NCBI GenBank assembly: GCA_907163375.1
Contig: CAJQUW010003408.1
Coordinates: 124,001-188,000 of the forward strand
DNA: 64,000 nucleotides
Direction of reading: 5' to 3'
DNA from: Prostheceraeus crozeri
Lineage: Eukaryota > Platyhelminthes > Polycladida > Euryleptidae
Under the pieces are notes generated by a model. The model ran no database searches. It worked only from the letters and a program-made list of their open reading frames with translations, and was not told where the DNA came from. Of the stretch, positions 10,234 through 21,841 are shown piece by piece (position 1 is the stretch's first letter; every line of letters begins with the position of its first letter). The position numbers and the translations under genes were made by a program.

Positions 10234-13052
10234 TCATGAAAGACTAAAGTCAGTTCGCCTTTTATACTTGTTGGCGAACACATCTATCACATGCTTAATG
10301 TCAATTTTAATTTCTGGGTGGATGTACATTAAGGCAAGTCCAGTCAAACGTTCATCTGACATTCTTGATCGCAGATAATCCTTCAGCAATTTCATGGCAC
10401 TAAAGGCCCTTTCTTCAGAACAGGTTGTTACCGGAATCGTGCAAAATATCTGGAGCATCTTCTTGATAGTGGGCAACCTGAAATATATTCAAAAAATGTG
10501 CATAAGTTTGTGTTAAATATATTCAAATCATGAATCATAAATTATTCCATGAATTATTAATTATTGTCCTGTAATTATTAATCCTGAATTATTAGTCCTG
10601 TCCTGTAATTAGTCATTTTGTAAATTTCATTGTGAAATTAACATAGCATTTTAAACACAAATGAAAGCAAGTCTGACAAGTAGGGCCTAGACCTAGGGCC
10701 TTTACTGTCAATATTTTCAATTGCAATAGGGCCTACTAGGTATGTAGCCTACTAAAAGTACATTGAATGCGGAAATTATTGAAAGATCATACTAGATCAC
10801 AGTGAATCGCTAGCAAACTGAATTGTATTTTGTAGCTTTTTAGTCATACACTTCTATGTGATTACTTACCTTTCGGGCACTAAATCAAGAGCTTCCAAAG
10901 GTGTAGTTGGGGTGTGATTTCCACTTTGGCAGAATCGCTACCAATTGAGGAATTAAATCCGCACCTCCTCTTCATTTGGTGAGCCCAAAATTGTCTTGTA
11001 CATTTCGAAGGCTGGGAGGAGATTATTCCATGTACTCGAGTTGAAGTTGGACGGAATCAGGGCAGTCATCTTTGATACCAGTGTGAAATGGGATGAAAAG
11101 CGAGATCGAAAAGATTCAAGTATGGTATCAAGATACGGAAACCAAATAGCTCTCCTGAAGTATTGGTCTTCATTAGCAGAAGGCACATTGGTTCGATGCG
11201 TTTGCCGGAGTGCAAGGCGTGGTACATGGATAGTAGCTCCCACAGATCTTCCTAGCCTCTTAGCTGCTTCGAAGGGTCCATGGGCTTCATCTGTCCATTC
11301 CGCATCATCCTTGCGCCATGTTTCCAAAGTAGATATGACGAAATCGACGTTTTCCACCGCGTTAACCAAGTCTTGGTTGACAGTTTGCAGATATCTTGAG
11401 ACGGATGCGGTCAGAGCCATAACCTTATGGGCACAAGAGAGAGCTACGATGAATGTGGGCTCGGTGATTGAACGCAGGCAGGATCTTGAAGTGTCAGCAG
11501 TTTTACGGTCAGTGGAAGACAGGAGTCGTTCAAGACATTCAACTATGTGCCTATAATTACTGCAGAAAGTGAGCAGTGCGTCATGCCGTTGAATAAATCG
11601 TGTTTCACAAAATCCTTTCAGACTTTTCATTGAGCTTCCAGCTTCTGAGAGAATTTCCCGGAGAGCTTCTCTTCTTTTGCCGCAGTCATTGAAGAAGTTA
11701 GTGGCGTCTTTCACTGATTGAAACATATCTCGAATTTCTAGGACCTCATTTGACGAGTTTGGGACTAAATTCAACACATGACTGCTGCAATGAACATAGA
11801 TCGCAGAGGGACACATTTCCTAGATCCGTTGTTGAACCCCGCTCACATGGCCTGACATGGTTGATGCTCCATCAAGTCCCTGACCTACCAAATAATCCAG
11901 ATCAAAGATTTTGGATTTCAAATTGTCCATTATTTCATTTGCAAGATTCTCCGCAGAAAGATCGATCACGCTTTTGAACTTCATAAATTCCTCTCTTATT
12001 CTATTGATTCCATTTTCTCGGCTTACAAATCTGACGCATAGGCAGAGCTGTTCTTTGTGAGAAGAGTCTGTGGTCTCGTCTGCAATTATGTAGAAGTATC
12101 GGGATTCATCGATATCATTCTTTATGCTTCTGAATACAGAGTCTCCACATATTTCAATCAATTCATTTTGCGTCGTCTTTGATATGTAAGTCGCATTCTT
12201 GTTTGCCTTTTCTAGATGTTCTTTGAGGACATTATCTCCCGCGTCGATCCGATATGCCAGCAGAGCTCTAAAGTTGCCATCTTCCTTTTCTATTTCTTTA
12301 CTCAGATCCAGCTGTCCATGATCGCGATGTCCATGGAGTGCTATTCCGATCCTTCCGCACAGAATTATTGTTTTGATGATGATTATCAGGCGATTTCTTG
12401 AGTCTTTGACATTCTGTCTGTGCTGGCTATTTATCTGAGAATAGACATCCATCGATGGTTTGTTCAAGATTTGCAGGAACAGGTTAGCGAATTCTTGTGA
12501 GGCTTTGTGATACTCCGTAGATAGATGGCACGAAAGATATCCTCCTGCTCCAGTGAGATGGCTGTATTTGTTAAGGGGAGATGCTACTAGCAGACCAGGT
12601 TCTGTTAATTTTCCTCTGTTGTTCTTGCTGTTTCACCTCAAAATTCCTTGCTGAATTCCTTGCTGAATTCCCAAGTAGACTCTTTGTGGACGCTTGCCAC
12701 CTTTCTGCGTGAAGGGAAAATCGAATTCCTTTGTTGGCATCCAATGCTCAGTTAGTAGACTCTGCTTGGTAGATTTATCCAATCTTGTCACCATACTTGA
12801 ATCTTTTTGACTTTTCTTAAAGACTATATCATTGTCTGAGCACAATGTCATATGCTCGCTTGAAGATGGAGGTGTTGATGTGGAAGAAGTGACACAAGTA
12901 GTGGGCCTGTTGCATGGAGCGTCATCCGATACTGTTGTCACACTGATGCTGTTGTCCACAGTGGATGTATTGGGTTTGGATGATGGGCCTACTCCCTTTG
13001 AGAAGAAGTCGGAAATTAATCGCATTTTCTTCTTTGGCACCTCACCAGACAT
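10234..13052 (-). pseudogene. hAT transposase (zinc-finger MYM-1-like type), broken
   Basis: Pieces in order on the minus strand: 13052-12633 (N-terminal, MRLISDFFSKG), 12467-11820 (YFYIIADETTDSS and GLDGASTMSGHVSG, the RNase-H-like core with its DGAS step), 11816-10953 (YVHCSSHVLNL), and 10476-10234 (CSEERAFSAMKLLKDYLRS, the C-terminal dimerisation domain). A stop separates the second and third pieces. The N-terminal and core pieces are separated by a region that includes a short repeat coding GIQQGIQQG. An intron probably separates the last pieces (acceptor and donor signals near 10480 and 10870). Not functional as read. Confidence 0.85.
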
Positions 13053-14835
13053 ACTTGCTGTAAATGAAATGAAATGAAACTTAGGCCTAGTTAGCTTATG
13101 AAAGAATAAAGACTAGTTCCCAAACAAAATGCATGTAGTCTTGAGCCGACATGTACATGTACAATGTTGTACATGTAATGTACAATTGTATATGCATGTC
13201 CATGGATAATGGATAACATAGGCCTACAGTAGCTACTAGTTTCAAATAAATGGCATATTGTATTATAAGCTTATACATGTATTATGCATGCTTATACATG
13301 GTAATACAAATACTATGTAGTTGCCAGGTTGTCGTCTGCTTTTGCAATCTACTTTGTTCTAAAGAATTTGCCTTCGTTCTTATGCCTTATTACAAGAAAC
13401 AGTCTCATAGGTCTCATAGCTAACTTTTGTCCAAAATTTTATTTTTACTGATTTTTCTTTGGAATTTTATAAATCTGATGTGAAGAGCAAATTACTCTTC
13501 ATTTTTTGTGTATTCTTGTGGAAAATCAACGATGAACAAAATAGTTGAAAAAATTGGCTGTGAGACTTCCTGCTAATGTACGTGTAACCTCAGCGACTTC
13601 TAAAAAGTAACTGGAAATACAAGTTCAAATTTCACCCCTAACTTAACTACTTCCGAGATGAGACGCGCTACTGACTCATGACCGGAGCTGCTGGCGAATC
13701 GATCGCAACTTTAAACTTCCGTCTCCACTCTCAGGTCGGTCCTTCTCAGATGGCATCCGATCAGGGTACCTGCTAGCTTCTCAGACTGTCAAAGTTGTTG
13801 CTTTCGACACTACACCCAGGCAGGTCATCCGGACGAAGTAGGGGAGGAGTTCTAAATTTGCTATTAAAACATACAGAAAGTGGTGGCCAGCCGTCACTGG
13901 GGTCATCCTACTTCTCATGGCCAAGTCGGTGGTACACTAAGCCCTTGAGTTATTCTTGAGTTAAGCTTTGATAGTGGAGCTCTTCCGCTTTGCCACCAAA
14001 GAGGAACACCCAGGCAGTTACCCGGGGCCGAGGTCCCTCACGCTGGAGTTAGTCGAATCTGCTGTCAGAAACGACGCAGCGACAGGGCTTCTGGTGCCGC
14101 TGAGGGGGTTACCCCATACCGTATTGTACCACCGACCTTGAATGTGAATGCATCATTTCATCATCTTCATCTTCAAAATTTGAATACTTACTTCTTTAAA
14201 TCAAAATAACCAATGATGAAGGATAGATAGGGATGAAAGTTTGCACGAAAAGTAGCAGCAGCAATTCAACTTGGCTCTCCTCTCAGTTGACATCGTTTAT
14301 AAAGCTATCAAGAACGAATAATGCAAGAATGTTGAATCATGCGTTCTCATTGGAAATTCAGGAACAAGTGGATAGCTCACTCGCCACTCGCCGCTCGCGC
14401 AATTCGGTTGGTCGTCAGGTCCAGAATCACTTATTCAACGTAAACGAAATCTTGCCGGAGTTGATAGGAATAACATCTGCAAATTACATAATTCAAGTGG
14501 AACTTCTAAAATCGGCATTAAACAGCAGGTCACCTGCGCCTCGTGCGTCAGAGATGCTACAGTTGAATGTAAGCAAACTTCAGCAGAGACCTCTTCATTC
14601 CTTGGTTAGAGGTTCTCGCCTTTCCTTAATTCATTTCTCCATGCTGATAAGAAATCCAGAGGTTTATTATATAATAACGAGAGAAACTGGGCCAAATATG
14701 TTTCAGACTACGATCATTATTTGTACTTTTAAAGAACTAATTGCCAAAATGTATTGCCTGCATTTACAATCCACAATCAAGTTTGAACTGGTGGGGGGGG
14801 ATGCATCCCTGCATTCCCCCTTGGGTCCGCCACTG
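13053..14835. other. Non-coding left part of hAT-1
   Basis: No gene is supported. At 13140-13215 there is a palindromic ACATGTACATGTACAATGTTGTACATG stretch. At 13690-14130 a GC-richer block looks like an inserted repeat of unknown class. An open frame at 14233-14883 runs across the transposon end into element A and has no recognisable features, so I do not call it. Confidence 0.5.
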
Positions 14836-15630
14836 GATGTAGTCCCTAATCACACCTCAAAGACTTTGTCGATGAAAACGTAGCGAACAAAATTCATTCG
14901 TAAACTCTACTGCATCTGTTATCTTTTTCCTATCACATCTGAGACATAGCATGAATGACACAGTTCTAACAAGAAAAAAAGTTCGAAAAACTTTTTGTGC
15001 GAATTTTAACACCAAACCTTGATAGAAGTTTGTTTCACATGTTTCTGAGCAACTTTGGTCAAAACATCACTTTTGACAAAGTTCGACTAGAGGGGGGTGT
15101 TTTTTCATCGAAACATCACCGACACAACTTTTGACGAGAAACACGATGGGAGGGGTCTCGGAGCTCAATTCTGACATTTTTAAATTTCTTTTTTTTTCAC
15201 GAAAAAATCCTAAGTGTCGGAGCCCCATAGTGAAGAAAATTTTCGAAAAAAATTTTTGTGGGAATTTCAACGCCAAACCTTGACTGAAGTTTGTCTCACT
15301 CTTAGCTTTCAAACGAGCTATTGCACGACTTTCTACGATCACTCCCACCCAAGTTGGAAGCTTGACAGGAGAGGGGGGTGTTTTTTCATCGACACATCAC
15401 CGACCCAACTTTTGACGGGAAGCACGATGGGAAGGGTCTCGGAGCTCCATTCTAACATAGGAACGGTTTCCTCCACTCGGTCCGATCATCCCCAGAACAT
15501 CCTTGGCGCCACATCACTGATGTCCGCCTGATGACTCATCGCTGCTCATTTTGCACTTGTTTTTGTCACGGGCTTTTCCATGACTCATCGCTGCTCACTT
15601 TGCACTTGTTTTTGGCATGGGCTTACTACT
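14836..15630 (-). repeat. 5' part of N-domain gene and terminal inverted repeat of element A
   Basis: 14836-14900 continues the gene broken by hAT-1. From about 14950 to 15540 there are two diverged ~280-bp units (GAGGGGGGTGTTTTTTCATCG at 15091 and 15371) related to the terminal repeat of B. The shared phrase GAGCTATTGCACGACTTTCTACGAT is at 15315. The last 100 bases contain two TGACTCATCGCTGCTCA repeats and the terminus GGCTTACTACT. Confidence 0.8.
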
Positions 15631-16047
15631 GCCGATCGAAGAATTACACTCCATGATCAATGTGTCTGGCTGAAGGCTTTGGGTTTGGAGGGTCGGAGCG
15701 AGTAAGTGAAATTTCTAAGGGTGGCTCAGTCATTGCGGTTAATGACTGTGTTGGATCATCAAATTGCAATTCGCATATGTACAATCTGCTGCTCTAACCT
15801 AACTGTGGTCATTCAGTACGTTGTGGCTTATTAATCAATTCACTTTTTCATTTGGCTCTATAAAACTGCTATAATGCATGGTGTTTCAATTGATAGACAG
15901 GCTCTCCTTTGTTGTTTTTGATGATTATAGTACAATATACTGTTTGTTTCTGAGATTTCAAATGATAAACCTAAATGCAATCCGCTTAAACATTGAAAGC
16001 AAAAGCCAATTATCATTATTGCTATTATTCACAAGAGTTTTTGCAAA
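15631..16047. other. Flank of element A, no gene seen
   Basis: Ordinary A/T-rich sequence between the terminus of A and the receptor gene stop. Nothing specific is supported. Confidence 0.5.
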
Positions 16048-17262
16048 CTATTGTTTTCTGAATATTGATAGATCTGGCATATCAGTAAAACTAGGATGTG
16101 ACATATACAGCGAATCAATAGAACTATGATGCGATTCATCCGAATTTTCAGATGATTCAAAACTAATGGAGGTATCATCATTCGCTACGTTTCTGACAAA
16201 TGATGTATATGTAGTATAATTTCCTGCAGTTGGAACAGTTAAGCATTTCCATCTGACCGCAGTTAATAGCAAACAAGGGCACTTCTTCAGGTAAGAATAC
16301 GTGATTCTATCACTCTGAGTTTTGAATGCTTCGGTAAAATAGTACAGTATACAAAAGGTAATACATTTTGGAAGTAACGATAAAAGATCAAATGCAAGAT
16401 GCTCAATCCAGTGCCGTGTCAGCCATCTGTACAATGCAATGTGCATAAAAAATACTACATTTCCAGGAATCAGAAGTATAAATGAAACAGCATTGTTATG
16501 TAAAGCTGATGACGCATATCTTTCAGTAACTGTTTCCTTTACTGTTAGTCGCCGTGTTTTCCTATTGGTGCAACATGAACAAATCGTCAAAATTAATATT
16601 GCAAAAAATGGTAACACGTAGGAAACAAAGATTGACATCATTTCCGCGATGACAGGCGCACCTGTACGAGTGCGTCTACATCTGTAAGTGACAGTGCCGT
16701 TTCGTAATTTCAAACTTAATTCACTTGAGCTTGCACGAAAAATAAAGTTGGAGCACATTGTAATCGAGCACATTGAAAGTACACAAAATAGCACTTTGCG
16801 TCTGGTTAGTTTTCGAAATTTGAGAGGATGATAAACTGCAATATATCTTGTTATGCATAAAAGAATAATTATAAGATTTGATGAACAGTAACACAGAGAT
16901 TGCATGCCAGCTAATGATTTGCAGATCACTCTATATGACATTTCGGGATGAATACCAAATCCTATTTTTAAAATGTACTTGATGAAGTATATTGTTAGAA
17001 CACCGTTGTCAAACATCACCTCAGTCATAATGAGAATGATATTGAGTTTGCCAAGAATGTCTTTTGATTTCCTTAATCGCATCTTCATAATTAGAAATAC
17101 TCTGAAATTTGAAACACTTCCTATCAAGCACATCAATATTGTCGTAATTAAAACTACCAATTGGAAAGGAGTGCTGCTCTGTCTGAAATCACCGTCGGAG
17201 TGCACCATTTCGGTCATCATATGGTACGGATAGCTGATTTGCAATCCAGGTTGACGACGCAT
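16048..17262 (-). CDS. Rhodopsin-like G-protein-coupled receptor, single exon
   Basis: 404 residues with seven hydrophobic segments: about 33-59, 72-95, 113-138, 157-175, 209-231, 257-277 and 288-309. TM1 has GSVSN, the G-N-x-x-N-type motif. TM3 starts with Cys114, which can pair with Cys195 in loop 2. TM3 ends TRYIAVYHPL, so the usual D/E of DRY is threonine. TM2 has Glu where Asp is usual, TM6 lacks the normal C-W-x-P, and TM7 has PKCITFCILYYF instead of N-P-x-x-Y. There is a possible N-glycosylation site at Asn188. The C-terminal tail is Ser-rich. Single-exon divergent receptors like this are common in lineage-expanded invertebrate families. The ligand is unknown. No break is seen. Confidence 0.85.
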   Translation of the reverse strand: MRRQPGLQISYPYHMMTEMVHSDGDFRQSSTPFQLVVLITTILMCLIGSVSNFRVFLIMKMRLRKSKDILGKLNIILIMTEVMFDNGVLTIYFIKYILKIGFGIHPEMSYRVICKSLAGMQSLCYCSSNLIIILLCITRYIAVYHPLKFRKLTRRKVLFCVLSMCSITMCSNFIFRASSSELSLKLRNGTVTYRCRRTRTGAPVIAEMMSIFVSYVLPFFAILILTICSCCTNRKTRRLTVKETVTERYASSALHNNAVSFILLIPGNVVFFMHIALYRWLTRHWIEHLAFDLLSLLPKCITFCILYYFTEAFKTQSDRITYSYLKKCPCLLLTAVRWKCLTVPTAGNYTTYTSFVRNVANDDTSISFESSENSDESHHSSIDSLYMSHPSFTDMPDLSIFRKQ

Positions 17263-18322
17263 AACTTCTGAGAGGTCGAGATAAGCTTCGTATAGGATAC
17301 CAAACGATATTTGAAAGCATTTTCAACATAACAAACGACGGCCGCAGGCAGGCAAATCTGATGGTTTCCGTTTGCTATGTACATAATACACGGAATGTAA
17401 CCCACTCTGACGATGAATTGCCTTGATATCTACTTAAAATTCTCACTATGTATTTCTCCGGCTAAAAGACAATAGATATGTCAAAGTAATAATGTTTTAT
17501 AACATTGAAAGGAAGGCATAGTACTATGTCATCTGCATCACGTTTCTTGGATCTCATTGCTTAGAATTGTTGCATGTTGTAGCATGTCCACGGCTTTGAA
17601 AATTTGCATTTTATGGCAGCTGTGTGGTGCAGCCACAATTGATCCATCATTCGAAGGGGAGCTGGAATCAAAACAGAATTATTATAACTAGAACAATTAT
17701 AATTGTTAAGAAATTTGTGGAACATGTAGTCAATGAAGTAAAGTCAAGAAATCTATTATTATATTTTCTATCATATTCTGCTGCAATTAAGTCTCCTACA
17801 ATTTGTATTTTGGAATTAAATAATAAGCATCATATGATGTACGTAACTATTAATTGTTATCAACTAATAAATAAAAGATGGAATACGTTCGGTTGTCAGT
17901 TTATATTACTTAAATGAGTTGCACCATAAACTTAATAGCTCAAGCTTTTGGTGTTGAATCAAAAATACTAATGGACTATTATAGAAAGATAGAAATACAA
18001 AGAGGCAAATGTCTCTGCATGGGCAGCATATACAAAATATACATGCATATTTTGCATATTTACATGACTGATTTCATTTTCGCTATTTGATACTCATACC
18101 CTATGCACTATTGTTCGCTAGCCATCATAAATACACTCCAGCCATTATACGACTTTGAATGTGTTTTGTTATACAGGCCTAGATATAAATCTCTAGATGT
18201 CACAAAAAATGAACTATTTTCAGGTCAAAAAATTGCGAATTCTAGTATTGGCATGTAATTAAATTAATGCAAATGCAATTCATGTTCACTTTAATGCATT
18301 TAGCAGTTTAGAATTTAGATAT
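17263..18322. other. Intergenic, no gene seen
   Basis: A/T-rich sequence with only short open frames of no recognisable character. Confidence 0.5.
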
Positions 18323-18541
18323 TTATATGGCAAGAACAAATATGATGAAAAACTTACTTTGTGCTGTTGAGGTGGTCGTAAACTCAAGGTAGAACCATTC
18401 GCTCATCGTCCTTTCGCTTAGTTCAGATAACATCGTTATAGAAAGCATGATAGATTTCCATGTGGGAAGTGGATACAGATCACCATTTTGTTTCTTGAGC
18501 TCTATGAAGAAGCAGTCCAACAGATAGTTCATCTCCATCAT
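18323..18541 (-). pseudogene. Possible Crypton/DUF3504-type recombinase relic exon
   Basis: The frame contains YLLDCFFIELKKQNGDLYPL followed by a stretch resembling the N-terminal core-binding part of KCTD1-like/Crypton tyrosine recombinases, which have a similar L-x-x-F-x-x-E-x-(K/R)-K-x-x-G-x-x-Y-P pattern. A GTAAGT donor follows SerThrAlaGlnSer at the 3' end (about 18356). Only this exon-like piece is seen. The call is from pattern memory and weak. Confidence 0.35.
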
Positions 18542-19578
18542 TTGATAGGTAATCCTTATTCAGTTCTCTTGATACCTTCCTCTGGTAGTCACGAGCCACT
18601 TTCCATTACTCATGCCTTCGCTTGAATCAGTTGAAGTAAAGCGTGACTTTTCTGTCGTCTCATTTTTGAGTCTTCTTTCAATTCCTTTCTTATTTGATCC
18701 TACCCTTTTCTACTGCTTTTCCTCAATGTCAAAGTTAAGCAGCTAAACATCAAAGTCCACTACTGCATAGTTGATGGCCGTGATCTTCCTCTCCTATTTC
18801 ATAAAAGAATCGACTATATTTGACCCATCTTGTGGAATTCTTAGATTTCCATGAGCATTTATTGCTTCTTGTATTTCTCCGTGAATTCAAATTCAAGCAT
18901 TTCTCCGCCGAGATCACTGTGATATTTACGATATTATTGAGTTTGTGTTTCATTGAAATATCTAAGTTTTTAATAAAAATGGATCTATAGAGAGCGACAT
19001 AGATCTAGAATTATGGATTGGATCTGGGATTTAATGTCTTATCGTGGGTTACAGATCAGTAACCTAGCTGTCTACTCGGAGCTTAATTCTGCGCCATTTG
19101 ATCAATACACAAGACAGAAATCGTGAATTATTGCTGTCGCAGTTTATGGAGCATAACATACCACCAAGCAAAGTCCGCAGGTATTAGCACCAATGGACAA
19201 TGGCAGATTACAGTATGCGCTCAACTAAGATGGAATTCGTCGATGGACCCAAGAAAAAACAAGCTTCTATTAATCTATTTCGCAAAATTTTGAAACAATT
19301 CTTTTATGCGCTTATAGCGACACACTAACAAACCTTCTCCGTTGAATACCAGCTCTTCAAACTGTGTATATGTGATATTTAGTCATTTAAGAATCCATGC
19401 AAATTTCCGTGTGATATTTTTCATATAATACACTGAAATCACTGGAAGACCAGATATATCTGCACTAAAGTATGCGTTATTGAGAAATATCATATTATAA
19501 ATTTATTCATATCAGAGGACAAGTCAAGTTTTCATGGTAAGTCATTACAAAAGAACGAGGTCGAGGAGGAAAAGTTGG
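18542..19578. other. Intergenic, no gene seen
   Basis: Nothing beyond short random frames. Confidence 0.45.
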
Positions 19579-20656
19579 TCACCATAATGCTTTGCCAGCG
19601 AGGCGAATGCTGAGGGCGTTACCACGCAAGACAGCTATCGCGATCCTTTGTTGGAGCCATACAGTTTCTCGTGTGTCGCTCGTGGTTTCAGAAAGGCGGT
19701 GGCCGAGTTCTTTTATGAAGCGGCTTGTGGTCTTCCCATATACACCGAAGGTTTCAACCGCTACTGGCTCGAAAATGAAAGGCCCATTGATGATGGTCGA
19801 ATATTTTGTGCGCTTTGCATTTTCGGCAGCTGAGGCAGAAGATCCGGCTTCCATGGTTGAGTCGATCAGGTGTGATTGTGCGAACGTGTCGACGCATGTG
19901 AAGTCCCACACTAGCGGTTTCCATGTCGAAGAGGGAAAGTTGACATCCCATCTGTTGACATACCGCCACAACGGCATTGGTGAGGTACACAAATCAGTGC
20001 TCCGACCCTTTGTCCGATAGCGATCTGGAAAGCATTGTCGTCCAAATGCGTACCCAGTGATGAAACAGGATAAGCAGACAACCAAGAACCACTTTATGAT
20101 CTTTTGGCACGATCAAACTGGTTGGCGTGGGCCAACAGAATGTCAAAATGATGCTCTTGTCGAATATTGTCCCACATTTCTTGCTTAGCAAAATCCTTGG
20201 AAGATGGAAACTGAAGACCAAGAGATTGCCATTCTATCTTCGCTTCCTCTATGAAAAAAGACGCAGGCAAGTCCACAACAATTTGTAAAATAGACTTCGC
20301 CAGATCCTCTGTAGAATGTAAGGAAGATAAGAAAGCTGGAAGAGCAATATCACTAGGACGTCGAATTTCTAAACCACCATGCTTCGTTGACAAAACAGCC
20401 TAAGATAAACTGGAACCTATGAAATCAACATAAGCAGTCCTCTTCAATCAATTGATGATGGTTGAATCCAAAGGTCAGCACATTTGTAGAGAGGAGTAGC
20501 TCTGAGCAAGTAAGTTAATTTTGGCACAGAAAAGCAATGTTTCAGTATGGAGAAGCCGGTATGCGAATCCAAGAGACCAACACGTTTCATCAGTATTTCA
20601 ACTTCATTATGCTTCTTTGATGTTACAGTAATAGAATAAAGACAGGTCCTGGACAC
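19579..20656 (-). pseudogene. Non-LTR retrotransposon ORF2 C-terminal relic
   Basis: In order on the minus strand: 20656-20444 (LLDSHTGFSILKHCFSVPKL, after the reverse transcriptase core), 20393-20094 (KHGGLEIRRPSDIALPAFLS), then 20085-19579 (WDFTCVDTFAQSHL, FEPVAVETFGVYG, QQRIAIAVLRGNA). This order and composition match the region after the RT domain of a widespread invertebrate non-LTR family. The catalytic RT part is absent, so it is a 5'-truncated dead copy. A related fragment lies at 59533. Confidence 0.75.
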
Positions 20657-21168
20657 AACAGAAAAAAAAATTAGTAATCTTAGGTACCCCTAAATTCATG
20701 AATTTTAACCATTTTTTAGGTTAAGAATCTCTAATTCATAAAATTATTGGTACCCACAATTTTATGATTTTTTTCAAATTTTTTCATAAATGGTATTTTT
20801 TAATTTTTCAATTTTCCACCAAAATCATGACTGTTCTAAGACAACGAAAAAATCATAAAAGTTAGGAATCTCTAATTTTGAGAATTATGATCTCCCCACC
20901 AAAATCATGACTGTTCTAAGACACAACATCAGAAAAAATGGTAATTTTAGGTACCCCTAAATTTATGAATTTTTAACCATTTTTATGTCTAAATCAGGTT
21001 AAGAACCCTCTAATTCATGAATTTAGGGGTATTTAAAATTGTGTGTCTCAAAAAAATTTATTAAAAATGGAAGAAACAAAAATGGAAACCTCAGAAATGG
21101 AAGGAACTTTAAAAATGGAAGGAACTTCGAAAATATATCCTTCGCTATCACAATAAAAAACAAGTGAA
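20657..21168. repeat. AT-rich repeats at the left side of element C
   Basis: The phrase GGTACCCCTAAATT-ATGAATTTT is found at about 20682 and 20951, and CCACCAAAATCATGACTGTT at 20817 and 20896. Short GGAAGGAACTT and AAAATGGAAG units follow at 21065-21130. No gene. The exact left border of element C is not visible. Confidence 0.55.
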
Positions 21169-21774
21169 ATGAACATTGAAAAACACAAAGATAGAGTACG
21201 TTATATGAAAGATAAGGAATCACAATTATTATTAAGATTTTTAGAACATTATGATAAATTAAGAAAGAGATGATCTAAAGTCAAGAATGTAACACAAGGT
21301 ATTGGAATATTTTTAACAGTAAGTTTAGGTGCTTTAACAATTGTTATTTTTTCTGGTGCTCTTACAATTCCTATTATTGCTACTGCTTTAACAGGTACGG
21401 GCGTTTTTACAACTTCACTTGTTACAATGTTAGATAAATCTTCAATATCTAGGAAACGAAAATCATTAGGAAATAAACATTTACAAATTAAAGAAGTTTA
21501 TGATAAACTACATTATTATTTTCAATGAGTGTGAGATGATAATGTCATTGCGCTAGATGAAATTGAAAAATTTGATCAAATAGCTAATGAAGTCAATAAA
21601 ATATCATTTCATGATAAGAATAAACAGCTCGACAAAATTTCTAATGATGGTAAAATTTCTAGTGATGGCAAAATTTTTGATGAAGAAAATGATAAAAAAA
21701 TTTTAAAAGAAAACACTTTATTAAACAAAATTTTAAACGAAAAGATGTCAGACAACAAAGCAATAAAAAAATAA
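21169..21774 (+). pseudogene. Membrane protein of element C with three in-frame TGA codons
   Basis: An ATG-to-TAA frame of 201 codons is broken only by TGA at 21271, 21526 and 21532. A hydrophobic segment (IGIFLTVSLGALTIVIFSGA and ALTIPIIATALTGTGVFTTS) occupies about codons 45-85. The N-terminal part is charged, and the C-terminal part has DEIEKFDQIANEV and a Lys/Asp-rich tail. It resembles the membrane-anchored ORFs found beside capsid genes in Polintons, but the role is unknown. The simplest view is a gene decayed by CGA- or TGG-to-TGA changes. Confidence 0.6.
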
Positions 21775-21841
21775 TTTGTTCAGCAAAATGTTTTTGTTGT
21801 ATTCCAATGTTACCACAAAATTCAAATATTATATTTTAAAA

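Larger units (their letters stand above)
9654..14835 (-). mobile_element. hAT-1 DNA transposon, 5182 bp, inserted in element A
   Basis: Imperfect inverted ends CATTGGCGGACGCA and CAGTGGCGGACCCA, and an 8-bp duplication GATGTAGT, both typical of hAT. It carries a broken transposase on the minus strand. Because the intact site exists in element B, the borders are exact. Confidence 0.95.
1..15630 (-). mobile_element. Element A: Polinton-like element, partial, inverted copy of element B
   Basis: The gene order from 1 to about 15.6 kb is the reverse complement of element B: polymerase, TBP-like gene, paralogous proteins, exonuclease, acidic protein, then a terminal inverted repeat. The right terminus reads GGGCTTACTACT and ends at 15630, matching the AGTAGTAA start of B. 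The next six bases, GCCGAT, are the candidate target duplication, but the other end lies outside the window. A 5.2-kb hAT element interrupts it at 9654-14835. Coding parts are very similar to B, whereas the terminal repeat is clearly diverged. Several genes carry stops or frameshifts not shared with B, so the two copies decayed separately. Confidence 0.9.

Noticed and set aside
10996..11556. 186-codon plus-strand frame
   Set aside because: Antisense shadow of the hAT-1 transposase.
14233..14883. 216-codon open frame across the end of hAT-1
   Set aside because: Runs across a transposon border that is exactly defined, has no recognisable content, and cannot be an ancestral gene.
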